33,329 nucleotides of DNA from contig MGYG01000042.1 of the NCBI GenBank assembly GCA_001801635.1, forward strand, positions 1 through 33,329, written 5' to 3'. The stretch is from Gammaproteobacteria bacterium RIFCSPHIGHO2_12_FULL_43_28. GTDB lineage: Bacteria > Pseudomonadota > Gammaproteobacteria > DSM-16500. How positions within the stretch are numbered: the first letter of the stretch is position 1; every line of letters begins with the position of its first letter. Made by a program: the position numbers and the translations under genes. Under the pieces are notes generated by a model. The model had not been told where the DNA came from, did no database searches, and saw only the letters and a program-made list of their open reading frames with translations. Below are positions 14,811-24,922 of the stretch, in pieces.

Positions 14811-16017
14811 TCCATGCAGGATAAATAGTTGCCACTAAACTCAATGACAAGGATGCAAGACTGATTTTCAATACATCCGACCATTCAATTTCAGACGGAA
14901 GATAATTCACAAAGTAAACATTCGATGAGAGAAATTGCACATGAAAAACATGTTCAATGACATTGACAATGGTGGTTACATTAAGCGCTAACGTTATGCC
15001 CCCAATGACACCAAGTAAGGTTCCCAAAATTCCAACAATACCACCCTGAATCATGAAGACTTGCATAATCATGCGTGGGGTCGCACCAAACGTTCTTAAA
15101 ATCGCGATATCAGCTTCTTTTTCACTGACGACCATCATAAGCGTTGAAACCAAATTAAAAGCGGCAACGGCGATAATCAACAAAAGAATAATAAACATCA
15201 TTGTTTTTTCTAATTGCACTGCTCTAAAAAACTCACCAAACTGATCAGCCCAGGTCGAAACACTGGCGCTTTCTGATAGCTCATTCATCAATTGCTGAGC
15301 AAACAAAGGTGCTGAAAAAACATTATCGACATTAACATGCAGCCCAGTGACATCATCGCCAAAACCAAATAACTTTTGCGCGTCATTTAATTGTATAAAA
15401 CCAAGCGCACGATCAAAACCAAATCCACTGCCAGCGTTAAAGATACCAACCACCGTAAATCGTTTTGCACGCGGAATCACGCCGGCTGGTGAAATGGATA
15501 CTTGCGGTGTAAACACGGTGACTTTATCACCCAAACCAACATCAAGCAGCTCAGCAAGATTTTCACCGAGCACAATACCAAATTCGCCGGCGCGTAAATC
15601 GGTTAATTGACCTCGTACCATTTTACTTGGTAATTGGGTCAAGTTTTTTTCTTGCAACGGCAACACGCCAGTCAATAACGCAGGCTGCACAGGGCCATTA
15701 CCATGCAATAACACTTCGCCCGTGACAAACGGTGCGGACGCTTTTACTACTTTGTAGCGCTTCAATGATTCCTGCAAGAGAGGCCAATCAGCTACCTTAC
15801 CATTGACACTACTAATCGTGATCGGTGAAACCATACTAAAAACACGATTTTTAATTTCGCGATCAAAACCATTCATCACTGACAAAACGGTAATTAAAAC
15901 AGTGACGCCCAAAGCGATACCAATCATGGAAACCGCGGAAATAAATGAGATAAAGTGATTTCGCTTTTTAGCTCGCGTATAGCGTAGCCCAATAAAAAGC
16001 GCAGCTGGTCTAAACAT
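14767..16017 (-). CDS. lolC: Lipoprotein-releasing ABC transporter permease, LolC/E family
   Basis: FIGLRYTRAKKRNHFISFISAVSMIGIALGVTVLITVLSVMNGF; C-terminal FtsX-like TM; terminus YPAWSASKTDPVESLRYE. Confidence 0.95.
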   Translation of the reverse strand: MFRPAALFIGLRYTRAKKRNHFISFISAVSMIGIALGVTVLITVLSVMNGFDREIKNRVFSMVSPITISSVNGKVADWPLLQESLKRYKVVKASAPFVTGEVLLHGNGPVQPALLTGVLPLQEKNLTQLPSKMVRGQLTDLRAGEFGIVLGENLAELLDVGLGDKVTVFTPQVSISPAGVIPRAKRFTVVGIFNAGSGFGFDRALGFIQLNDAQKLFGFGDDVTGLHVNVDNVFSAPLFAQQLMNELSESASVSTWADQFGEFFRAVQLEKTMMFIILLLIIAVAAFNLVSTLMMVVSEKEADIAILRTFGATPRMIMQVFMIQGGIVGILGTLLGVIGGITLALNVTTIVNVIEHVFHVQFLSSNVYFVNYLPSEIEWSDVLKISLASLSLSLVATIYPAWSASKTDPVESLRYE

Positions 16018-16795
16018 AAGGTCTCACTGCTCCTTTGAACAGAGTAAAGAAATTATTCGTCGTATGCACTGCAAAATCATCCAGTGCCATATTGCGTAAA
16101 CTCGCCATATAGGCAGCCGTCAAACTGATATAAGCCGGTTCATTTGGCTTACCGCGATGTGGGTGCGGCGCAAGATAAGGTGAATCTGTCTCAATCAATA
16201 GGCGATCAATAGGAACTTCTTTAGCAACCAGTTGCGTCGTGATGGCGTTTTTAAATGTGACAACACCAGAAAGGGAAATATAAAAATTCAAATCAAGCGC
16301 CGCTTTTGCCGTTTCCCAATCCTCACTAAAACAGTGCATCACGCCGCCTACATCCTCTGCGTTTTCTTCTCGCATGATGCGTAGTGTATCTTCTTTCGCT
16401 GCTCTTGTATGCACAATAAGCGGCAACTGCAGGGCTTTCGCAACACGGATATGCATCCTGAAGCGCTCATGCTGCCAATGTAAATCACCGGTTGAACGAT
16501 AATAATCAAGCCCGGTTTCACCAATCGCCACGACTTTTTTATGCTGAGCCAACTTCATTAATGTATCCGTATCGATGGTTTCCGCTTGCTCGTTCGGATG
16601 CAAACCAACGGATGCAGCAACCGATGGAAAGGCTTCTGCAGTTTTCAGCACCGCAGGAAAACCGAGAAGATCAACGCACACATTTAAAAAAAATCGCACG
16701 CCACTTTTTTCGGCACGTGCGATGACATTTGCAATTTCTTGCTGGCTCTCTAATCCCAGTAAATTTAAATGGCAATGTGAATCCACTAAAAACAT
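16010..16795 (-). CDS. tatD: TatD-family metal-dependent DNase
   Basis: MFLVDSHCHLNLL, GETGLDYYR, ETDSPYLAPHPHRGKPNEP. Confidence 0.95.
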   Translation of the reverse strand: MFLVDSHCHLNLLGLESQQEIANVIARAEKSGVRFFLNVCVDLLGFPAVLKTAEAFPSVAASVGLHPNEQAETIDTDTLMKLAQHKKVVAIGETGLDYYRSTGDLHWQHERFRMHIRVAKALQLPLIVHTRAAKEDTLRIMREENAEDVGGVMHCFSEDWETAKAALDLNFYISLSGVVTFKNAITTQLVAKEVPIDRLLIETDSPYLAPHPHRGKPNEPAYISLTAAYMASLRNMALDDFAVHTTNNFFTLFKGAVRPYV

Positions 16796-16797
16796 AA

Positions 16798-17796
16798 TTA
16801 TTCCAGAAAAGCCAACATGGTATTTTCAACAACAAGCTGCTTATTCAAATTAATGCCTTGACTGATTTGCTTTCGCATCGCTTGTAATTGATCGAGTAAT
16901 TTTATATTACGTTCGCGCGATATTTTCGCTGTGATGTCGAGCAACTGCGTGACACTTGCTTTATCTTCCATTGGCTCAAGTTCATCGCCTAACTGTAAAC
17001 GCAAGCAATCCTGGATAAATCGCAACATGAAATCAATAAATACGATGCTATCCATGGCTTGAAAAGTTGCGGCTAATTTAATGGGATCTCCTTTTTGCAT
17101 CACCACTGAATGAATCGCTTGAAATAATGCATCGCGCGGAAGCAGCGCATCCGCTTCTATTAACTGCAATGCCGCGAGTGGCGCACCATCCGTTAATCGC
17201 AATGCGGTGGCCGCCGGTAATGCCGGTTTTGTTTCTAGCGCTTTTGTTTCTAGCGCTTTTGTTTCTAGCCACTGAAGCGCCTCATGCATGGGCGGTCTCG
17301 CAAAGCTCACTTGCTGACAACGACTCAAAATAGTTGCTGGCAAACGATGCCGTTGATCACTAATCAAGATAATAACGACGTCTGCCGGCGGCTCTTCCAG
17401 TGTTTTTAATAATGCATTCGCGGCATTGATATTCATATTATTGGCAGGATCAATCAGCACGATTCGGTATTGGCCTTGCAACGCGGAATGACAAACAAAT
17501 TCGCCTGCTTCACGAATTTGATCCACCTTAATGGGATGGCCCGCTGTTTCCGGTCTTACCTGGATTACATTGGGATGTACACCGCCAAGCTGAAGTCTGC
17601 AAGCATGACAAGCATCGCAAGCAAATGCTTCACTGGTTGGTTGTTGACACAAGAGCGCGCGTGCAAACTGCAGCGCAAAACTTGCTTTTCCCATGCCTTG
17701 CAATCCAGTGAACAGTAAGGCGTGCGGCAAATGATTTGCGTTCTTTGCTTCAATTAATTGTTGCCATTGTTTTTTCTGCCAGGGAAAAATGCTCAT
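16798..17796 (-). CDS. holB: DNA polymerase III delta' subunit
   Basis: HALLFTGLQGMGKASFALQFARALLC, Cys cluster CDACHACRLQ, NALLKTLEEPPADVVIILIS. Confidence 0.93.
   Translation of the reverse strand: MSIFPWQKKQWQQLIEAKNANHLPHALLFTGLQGMGKASFALQFARALLCQQPTSEAFACDACHACRLQLGGVHPNVIQVRPETAGHPIKVDQIREAGEFVCHSALQGQYRIVLIDPANNMNINAANALLKTLEEPPADVVIILISDQRHRLPATILSRCQQVSFARPPMHEALQWLETKALETKALETKPALPAATALRLTDGAPLAALQLIEADALLPRDALFQAIHSVVMQKGDPIKLAATFQAMDSIVFIDFMLRFIQDCLRLQLGDELEPMEDKASVTQLLDITAKISRERNIKLLDQLQAMRKQISQGINLNKQLVVENTMLAFLE
17227..17271. repeat. In-frame 15-bp tandem repeat (3 copies) within holB encoding ETKAL-type pentapeptides
   Basis: ttttgtttctagcgc x2 followed by ttttgtttctagcca. 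Confidence 0.95.
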
Positions 17797-17799
17797 CCG

Positions 17800-18435
17800 T
17801 TACACCGTCATCATAAAGGCATCAAGGACCGCTTCTAGTTGCTTTTCCACTGAAGCGACTGTTTGACTAGCATCAATTATTTTAATACGCCCTCTATCAT
17901 TTTGAGCTCGCTCAAGATAACGTTCTCGCACGCGCTTAAAAAAAGCTATCTTTTCACGTTCGATTCGATCATGGCTTGCGCCACGATTTTTTGTGCGCTC
18001 GAATCCAAGCACGGGATCAATATCAAATAACAACGTTAAATCGGGACAAACATCGCCAACAATCCATTTATCCAGCATAGTGATGTACTGGTTATCCATT
18101 CCACGTCCACCGCCTTGATAAGCGTAACTCGCATCAACATAGCGATCTGAAACAACAAACTGACCGCTTTCTAGCGCGGGCAGAATACAGGTTTTGATGT
18201 GCTGCGCGCGCGCAGCAAACATGAGTAATAATTCGGTTTCTGGCAAAACAGATTCATCGCTTAATGCGTGAAGAATGAGTTGGCGAATCTGCTCTGCAAT
18301 CTCTGTGCCGCCCGGTTCACGCGTAAAAAGACAATTTATCTGACGCTGTAAAAAATAGCGTTTAATAAAGGCCAGTGCCGTGCTTTTGCCTGCGCCCTCA
18401 CCCCCTTCAATCGTAATCAGTTTGCCTTTAACCAT
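17800..18435 (-). CDS. tmk: Thymidylate kinase
   Basis: ITIEGGEGAGKSTALAFI, FTREPGGTEIAEQIR, DRYVDASYAYQGGGRGM. Confidence 0.97.
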   Translation of the reverse strand: MVKGKLITIEGGEGAGKSTALAFIKRYFLQRQINCLFTREPGGTEIAEQIRQLILHALSDESVLPETELLLMFAARAQHIKTCILPALESGQFVVSDRYVDASYAYQGGGRGMDNQYITMLDKWIVGDVCPDLTLLFDIDPVLGFERTKNRGASHDRIEREKIAFFKRVRERYLERAQNDRGRIKIIDASQTVASVEKQLEAVLDAFMMTV

Positions 18436-19489
18436 GTTTTATCTCTAGCAGCGTTTCAAGCTGTCGCCGAATCAACGCTCCATTAAAATAACCACTGCCC
18501 TGTGTGTTTACTTTCAAAACGGCCTTGTTATGTTCTTCTAATGTCTTTGAAAATTGATGACCGCCATCACCTTTCGCTACAAAATATAAGTAATCAGTCA
18601 CATCCGGATGCAGAACGGCGTTAATCGATGCCGCACTTGGTATGGCAATCGGTGTTGGCGGCAACCCTTTATGCACGTACGTATTGTAAGGCGTATCGGT
18701 TACTAAATCCTGCTTACTGATCGTTCCATCGTAGAAATCGCCCATGCCAAAAATAATCGTTGGATCAAACTGCAATGGCATGGCTTTTTGCAATCGATTC
18801 ACCAAAACACCGGCGATCCTTGGCCGCTCTGACGCTAAATACGCTTCTTTTTCAACCAAAGACGCGGCTATCAATGCTTCGTACGCATTACCGAATGGTA
18901 AATCAGGTGTTCGAGTATTCCACGCCTTGGTTAAATGATCCTGCATAAGACGATACGCGCGCTTAAGCACGCTTAAATCGGTGTCATTTCTCGTAAAGAA
19001 ATACGTATCAGGAAAAAACTGGCCTTCTGGCGAAAGATTCGCCTCGCCAAAATAAGCCATGATGGTTTGATTATCCATTTTGGTGATTTCACTTACCAAG
19101 CCATCTGTTTTCGCTAATGCTTCGCGCACTTGCTTGAATGACCAACCGGGTATGATCGTCATGGTTCGATAATGCAACCCTTTACCGCTTATCACTTGTC
19201 GCCAAATGGATGCCGGTGATGCGCCTTTCGGAAAAACATATTCACCCGCTTTAATTTGTGAGCTGCGATGCGGGAAACTATAAATAGAAAACAACCAGCG
19301 CTGTCTAATTAATCCTTGATTAGCTAAATCAGTGATCAGTGCTGTTTTTGACGTGCCCCGCACAAGGAAATAAGTCACCCCCGCTTCTTTTGTGACGATA
19401 GGAAAAAAAATCGTATAGATAAAGAAGACAGCGAAAAGGCATGCCAAAGAAACGATAAGCTTGAACTGAAGAGGCGTTGGTTTTTTCAT
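18428..19489 (-). CDS. mltG: Endolytic transglycosylase MltG (YceG-like)
   Basis: LIAASLVEKEAYLASERPRIAGVLVNRLQKAMPLQFDPTIIFG; N-terminal TM. Confidence 0.95.
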   Translation of the reverse strand: MKKPTPLQFKLIVSLACLFAVFFIYTIFFPIVTKEAGVTYFLVRGTSKTALITDLANQGLIRQRWLFSIYSFPHRSSQIKAGEYVFPKGASPASIWRQVISGKGLHYRTMTIIPGWSFKQVREALAKTDGLVSEITKMDNQTIMAYFGEANLSPEGQFFPDTYFFTRNDTDLSVLKRAYRLMQDHLTKAWNTRTPDLPFGNAYEALIAASLVEKEAYLASERPRIAGVLVNRLQKAMPLQFDPTIIFGMGDFYDGTISKQDLVTDTPYNTYVHKGLPPTPIAIPSAASINAVLHPDVTDYLYFVAKGDGGHQFSKTLEEHNKAVLKVNTQGSGYFNGALIRRQLETLLEIKHG

Positions 19490-19531
19490 ACACCTCGATT
19501 GTAGCGGTTGCTACAGCGTTAAATCAATGCT

Positions 19532-20773
19532 CTATTCAGGCTTCTTAAAAATCAATGTTCCATTTGTGCCGCCAAACCCAAAGGAGTTTGACATGGCCAT
19601 TTGTAACGGCATTTTTTGCGCCACATGCGGTACAAGATTTAAGTCACAACTTTCGCTTGGATCATCCAGGTTGATGGTTGGCGGTGCCACTTGATCACGA
19701 ATCGCAAGAATCGAAAAAATAGCTTCAACTGAACCAGCAGCGCCCAGAAGATGTCCGGTCATCGACTTTGTAGAACTGACCGCTAATCGATAAGCATGTT
19801 CGCCAAAGCTGCGCTTAATGCCTTTTATTTCGAGTTCATCGCCGGTTGGTGTTGAGGTGGCGTGCGCGTTAATGTATTGGATTTGCTCTGGCTCTATACC
19901 AGCATCTTTAATCGCCGCTGACATGGAAGCAGCCGCACCCTTGCCATCTGGATCAGGGGATGTCATGTGATGCGCATCAGCGCTCATGCCAAAACCGATG
20001 AGTTCGGCATAAATTTTAGCGCCTCTTGCCTTGGCATGCTCATATTCTTCTAATACTAAAACACCAGCACCATCGCCGAGCACAAAACCATCGCGGCCTT
20101 TGTCCCATGGACGGCTAGCCTTTTCAGGTTCATCATTGCGTGTTGATAAAGCACGCATCGCGGCAAAACCAGCAATACCAAGCTTGGTGGTTGCCATTTC
20201 GGCGGCACCTGCCACCATGACATCAGCATCGCCATAGGCAATGGTTCGCGCCGCAAGACCGATATTATGCGTACCTGTCGTGCATGCAGAAACGAGCGCA
20301 ATATTAGGGCCCTTCATACCAAACTGGATAGAGAGGTTGCCCGATATCATATTGATTAAAGCGCCTGGAATAAAGAAAGGAGAAATTCGGCGCGGACCAG
20401 ATTGAAGTAACGTACTGTGGCTCTTTTCAATAAAAGGCAAGCCACCGATGCCAGAACCAACGGCAAGACCAATCCGCCCCGCATTTTCGTCAGTCACCGT
20501 CAGGTTTGAATCTGCGATAGCCTGGATCGCGGCCGCCATCCCGTATTGGATGAAACTGTCGCGCTTTCGGGCTTCTTTTTCCGGCATATAGAGTGAGGCA
20601 TCAAAATTTTTTACCCGGCTGCAAATCTTGGAGTTTAAGTCTGACGCATCGAAATGATCAATCGATGCAACGCCGCTCTTGCCCGCTAGTATCGCCTTCC
20701 AGGTCGTCTCTACCTCCTGACCAAGAGGAGTAATTAGCCCTAATCCTGTCACTACCACACGCCGTTTAGTCAA
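19532..20773 (-). CDS. fabF: Beta-ketoacyl-ACP synthase II
   Basis: [29 protein letters not shown] active-site region, [34 protein letters not shown]. Confidence 0.98.
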   Translation of the reverse strand: MTKRRVVVTGLGLITPLGQEVETTWKAILAGKSGVASIDHFDASDLNSKICSRVKNFDASLYMPEKEARKRDSFIQYGMAAAIQAIADSNLTVTDENAGRIGLAVGSGIGGLPFIEKSHSTLLQSGPRRISPFFIPGALINMISGNLSIQFGMKGPNIALVSACTTGTHNIGLAARTIAYGDADVMVAGAAEMATTKLGIAGFAAMRALSTRNDEPEKASRPWDKGRDGFVLGDGAGVLVLEEYEHAKARGAKIYAELIGFGMSADAHHMTSPDPDGKGAAASMSAAIKDAGIEPEQIQYINAHATSTPTGDELEIKGIKRSFGEHAYRLAVSSTKSMTGHLLGAAGSVEAIFSILAIRDQVAPPTINLDDPSESCDLNLVPHVAQKMPLQMAMSNSFGFGGTNGTLIFKKPE

Positions 20774-20836
20774 ACCTAGGTCCCCTTTTTTCTATCTCTG
20801 CTGGTTGTCTATCAAACACGGTATAAGAAAGCCGTG

Positions 20837-21103
20837 TTAGCCTGCTTTGGTTTCTTTTTCCATGTGGCTGACGATATAGCTAACAGCATCTTTGATCGTT
20901 ACGATTTTTTCAGCTTCTTCGTCTGGAATTTCAGTTTCGAATTCTTCTTCGAGCGCCATGACTAATTCAACGGTATCTAATGAATCCGCGCCTAAATCAT
21001 CCACAAAGGATGCATCAGTGCTGACTTCATCTTCTTTTACCCCTAACTGTTCAACGACGATTTTCTTAACGCGTGATTCGATTTCACTGGTATTGATAGC
21101 CAT
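20837..21103 (-). CDS. acpP: Acyl carrier protein
   Basis: [30 protein letters not shown]. Confidence 0.98.
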   Translation of the reverse strand: MAINTSEIESRVKKIVVEQLGVKEDEVSTDASFVDDLGADSLDTVELVMALEEEFETEIPDEEAEKIVTIKDAVSYIVSHMEKETKAG

Positions 21104-21199
21104 TTAAGTATCCTCTAAAAAAAACGATAATGGGTGCTAGTTTAGTCAAAATCCACCAACTTGCAAGATAGAATTTCATCTCATGGCGCTATACCGCCA

Positions 21200-21955
21200 T
21201 TAATTCATATACATACCACCGTTCACATGCAGCGTATGCCCAGTGATATACCCGGCATAAGGCGATGCTAAAAAGACAACAGCGGCGGCAACATCTTGTA
21301 TATCGCCAATCTTTTGCATGGGAATGCGCTGGAAGATGGCTTCACGCTGCTCATCGGTCAAGGCATTCGTCATATCCGTACCAATAAAGCCAGGCGATAC
21401 GGTATTAATCGTGATATCCCTTGAACCAACTTCTAGGGCAACGGATTTACCAAAGGCAATGACCCCCGCCTTTGCCGCTGCATAATTTGCTTGTCCCGGA
21501 TTGCCTGTTGTGCCAACCACTGAACCTATGTTGATAATGCGGCCGAAACGGGCTTTCAACATATCGCGAATACAGGCTTTGGTGAGCCTATACACTGAAT
21601 TAAGGTTTGTTTCGATGACCTTGGACCATTCATCTTCTTTCATACGCAAGAAAATATTATCCTGGGTAATCGCTGCGTTATTCACCAAAATGCTAATGAC
21701 GCCGTAATGCGTTTTGATCGCAGCGAGCAATACATCGATTGATTCAGGCGCTGTGACGTTAAGAACCATCCCCCTACCAGCAATACCTTCATTGTTAAAG
21801 ATCTCAGTAATACGAGCCGCCCCTTCCTGCGTGGTCGAAGTCCCAATCACTGTCGCGCCTTCACGACCCAGTGCAAGTGCAATCCCCTGACCAATGCCGC
21901 GGCTCGCACCTGTCACAAGGGCCACCTTATCTTTAAAAATGTCATTGCGAAACAT
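21200..21955 (-). CDS. fabG: 3-oxoacyl-ACP reductase
   Basis: ALVTGASRGIGQGIA, NNAAIT, YAAAKAG SDR motifs, operon context. Confidence 0.97.
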   Translation of the reverse strand: MFRNDIFKDKVALVTGASRGIGQGIALALGREGATVIGTSTTQEGAARITEIFNNEGIAGRGMVLNVTAPESIDVLLAAIKTHYGVISILVNNAAITQDNIFLRMKEDEWSKVIETNLNSVYRLTKACIRDMLKARFGRIINIGSVVGTTGNPGQANYAAAKAGVIAFGKSVALEVGSRDITINTVSPGFIGTDMTNALTDEQREAIFQRIPMQKIGDIQDVAAAVVFLASPYAGYITGHTLHVNGGMYMN

Positions 21956-21970
21956 GCTATCAACCTCTTT

Positions 21971-22927
21971 TTAATACCTGACTAGTGCAGAACCCCAGGC
22001 AAGTCCACCGCCAAATCCTTCCATCATTAATAATTGTCCACGTTTGATTCGCCCATCGCGCACGGCTGCATCCAACGCGAGTGGAATGGAAGCACTTGAT
22101 GTATTACCTTGTTTATCTAGAGTAATCGTGACACGGTCCATGGGCAGCGACAGCTTTTTCGCCATCGCCTGAATAATGCGAATATTCGCCTGATGCGGCA
22201 CCAACCAATCGACTTCACTTTTTTGGATATGATTGGCCGCTAGCGTTTCATCAAAAAGGTCGCCCAATTTATTGACCGCTAATTTAAATAACGCATTCCC
22301 TGTCATTTTGACCGTTTCAAGGCTAGGTGTTTTACTCGTTCCCAATGGAAGATACAACACATCTTTATGCGTTCCATCCGCGTGCAAATGCGTCGATAAC
22401 ACGTGAGGTTCAGAGCTCGCACCCAATACCACGGCACCCGCACCATCACCAAACAAAACGCACGTACTGCGATCATTCCAATCCACGATGCGTGACATGA
22501 GCTCACTACCAATGACTAACGCATTTTTAATGGCGCCCGTCTTGATGTACTGATCAGCAATACTAAAACCATACATAAAACCAGCACAAGCCGTGGCATT
22601 TAAATCAAAAGCAGGACAACCCGCAATGCCAAAACGATCTTGTAATAAGCAAGCAGTACTTGGGAAAACCATCTGCGGCGTTGTTGAAGCAACAATAATC
22701 ATTTCAATCTCAGCCGGTTTCACTCCCGCGGCATCTAAGGCCGCACGACCAGCTTCTTCTGCCAAGGTCACTGCATTTTCATCAGGCGCTGCAAGATGAC
22801 GTTGTTTGATGCCTGTGCGCTCAACAATCCACGCATCCGTGGTATCCACCATTTTTTCTAAATCAGCATTGGTAAGAATGCGTTTAGGAAGATAACTCCC
22901 CGTACCTAAAATTTTACTGTAAATCAT
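21971..22927 (-). CDS. fabH: Beta-ketoacyl-ACP synthase III
   Basis: ILGTGSYLPKRILTN, LNATACAGFMYG, VPHQANIRI. Confidence 0.98.
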   Translation of the reverse strand: MIYSKILGTGSYLPKRILTNADLEKMVDTTDAWIVERTGIKQRHLAAPDENAVTLAEEAGRAALDAAGVKPAEIEMIIVASTTPQMVFPSTACLLQDRFGIAGCPAFDLNATACAGFMYGFSIADQYIKTGAIKNALVIGSELMSRIVDWNDRSTCVLFGDGAGAVVLGASSEPHVLSTHLHADGTHKDVLYLPLGTSKTPSLETVKMTGNALFKLAVNKLGDLFDETLAANHIQKSEVDWLVPHQANIRIIQAMAKKLSLPMDRVTITLDKQGNTSSASIPLALDAAVRDGRIKRGQLLMMEGFGGGLAWGSALVRY

Positions 22928-22933
22928 GAGAGA

Positions 22934-23977
22934 TCACTCATCTGATGAAGGGGATGATGACTTTAATAAAGCTTCGACTTGGTGTTTGATGCGTTCTGGT
23001 ACATTTTTTTCTGCTTCTATCATGGCTTCTTTAATTGCATTCGCAAAACCGTAAATAGAAGCACCACCATGACTCTTGATGACAGTTCCCTGCAAACCAA
23101 TCAAGCTTGCGCCGTTATAGCGGGCTGGATCAACGCGTTTTGCAACGGGCTTTAAAATGGGTTTAACTAGCAGGCCAACTAATTTGGTTAGCCAATTACG
23201 CATAAATGCGTTTTTCATTAATTTTGCGATAAAAATCGCAACGCCTTCGGTGGTTTTGAGTGCAACATTACCAACAAAACCATCGCACACAATCACATCT
23301 GCCTCACCTTGAAAAAGTGCATCCCCTTCGATGTAGCCAGCATAATTAATAATTTTTGCATCTGATAGCCATTGGGCCGTTTTTTTGACTTGCTCATTAC
23401 CTTTGATTTCTTCTTCACCGATATTTAGCAAATAAACGCTTGGGTTTTTAATATTATCGACAGCCGATGCTAATACAGACCCCATGACCGCAAATTGCAG
23501 CAGATTTTCAGCGCTTGAATCAACGTTTGCACCCAAATCCAGTACACGCGCATTTTTATTGGGATCATACGTCGGGAAGGTGGAAATAATCGCCGGCCTA
23601 TCAATACCAGGCAAGGTTTTCAAGACAAAACGAGCAGTTGCCATCAACGCTCCGGTATTACCAGCGCTCACACAAGCTTGCGCGCTTCCCTCTTTAACAA
23701 GGTTAATCGCAAGGCGCATGGAAGAATCTTTTTTGTTACGCAGCGCATGCGATGGCAATTCATCCATTTCAACTTTTTGTGTTGCATGGTGTATGGAAAG
23801 CCTTGCGGTATCGTAACGGTAAGAAGCAAGCATACCGCGCAATTCATCTTCATTACCCACCAAAATCAAATGAAGCTGGGGATGCAGCGCTAACACTTGC
23901 AGCGCAGCGGGCAGCGTTACGGAGGGACCGTAATCGCCACCCATCGCATCAATTGCTATCGTAATGATTGCAGTCAA
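22934..23977 (-). CDS. plsX: Phosphate acyltransferase PlsX
   Basis: [44 protein letters not shown]. Confidence 0.97.
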   Translation of the reverse strand: MTAIITIAIDAMGGDYGPSVTLPAALQVLALHPQLHLILVGNEDELRGMLASYRYDTARLSIHHATQKVEMDELPSHALRNKKDSSMRLAINLVKEGSAQACVSAGNTGALMATARFVLKTLPGIDRPAIISTFPTYDPNKNARVLDLGANVDSSAENLLQFAVMGSVLASAVDNIKNPSVYLLNIGEEEIKGNEQVKKTAQWLSDAKIINYAGYIEGDALFQGEADVIVCDGFVGNVALKTTEGVAIFIAKLMKNAFMRNWLTKLVGLLVKPILKPVAKRVDPARYNGASLIGLQGTVIKSHGGASIYGFANAIKEAMIEAEKNVPERIKHQVEALLKSSSPSSDE

Positions 23978-23982
23978 TCGGT

Positions 23983-24183
23983 TTACTCTTCGTCGCTATC
24001 GTCAGCAACGGTTGCCGCCTCAACTACCTGGCGACCTTTATAATAACCATCTGGGCTTACATGATGTCTACGATGCGTTTCACCCGTTGTCTTATCGACA
24101 GCCAAGGTTGGCCCACTTAATGCATCATGTGCACGGCGCATGCCACGTCTTGATCGAGTGACACGTGATTTTTGAACAGCCAT
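23983..24183 (-). CDS. rpmF: 50S ribosomal protein bL32 (no zinc-binding cysteines)
   Basis: [22 protein letters not shown]...[22 protein letters not shown]. Confidence 0.97.
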   Translation of the reverse strand: MAVQKSRVTRSRRGMRRAHDALSGPTLAVDKTTGETHRRHHVSPDGYYKGRQVVEAATVADDSDEE

Positions 24184-24209
24184 TTATAAACTCCCCACCT
24201 AAAAAAATA

Positions 24210-24761
24210 CTACTTTTGTTTGTGCTTTAGCGATGCCAACACCTGAAATGGATTTTCGGCTTTATCCGCCTCTCCACTTACCGTCGATAAAGGCATTTTG
24301 ACTTTACAATCATGAGGCGCATGCCGTGGTATAATTGGTAAATTCAAAATAACTTCATCTTCAATCAAATCCTTGAGCGCAAGACTTCCTTCTTTAACGA
24401 GTGCCGGCTCATAGTGCCCTGGTAAGGCATCAACTTCATCCAGGCTATTCACTATACCAAGGACAAAGTCGGACATTATCGCATAAGTAAAGGGTTCCAT
24501 ACAACGTTGGCAGGTCAAAGTGAGCTGGGTTTTAAGGTGGCCCTTTAAATAGGTGACGCCCTGCTCATCGCGGCCAAAGGCGAGCTCCGCCGTCACGGCC
24601 CCGCCCTTTTCAGCATTTTCTGCAAGGCGCGGCATATCTGCGAGGCGAACCACGCCAGATAGGCGCAAACTCTGCTCTGCGTAGCGAAAGGGATCGATTT
24701 GCTCGGGTATTAACTTCTCTATCATGGGGCGCATTGTATGAGGGGCGCACCCACCTGTCAA
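24210..24761 (-). CDS. yceD: YceD/DUF177 family protein (likely start 24725)
   Basis: LTLTCQRCMEPFTYAI, DLIEDEVILNLPIIPRH; position directly upstream of rpmF. Confidence 0.9.
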   Translation of the reverse strand: MTGGCAPHTMRPMIEKLIPEQIDPFRYAEQSLRLSGVVRLADMPRLAENAEKGGAVTAELAFGRDEQGVTYLKGHLKTQLTLTCQRCMEPFTYAIMSDFVLGIVNSLDEVDALPGHYEPALVKEGSLALKDLIEDEVILNLPIIPRHAPHDCKVKMPLSTVSGEADKAENPFQVLASLKHKQK

Positions 24762-24922
24762 ATATCATTGATTGATTTGGCAAAATCTGAGTGCTAGTAC
24801 CACTATGGATGATATCCTACAAGTTGGATGGCATTTTTCGTAGAGTTGTTTTAAAATAACCCTCCCAAGATACGAATAAATTAACCCTAATTCTAACTAA
24901 ATGAAATAATAGGAATTTTGTT

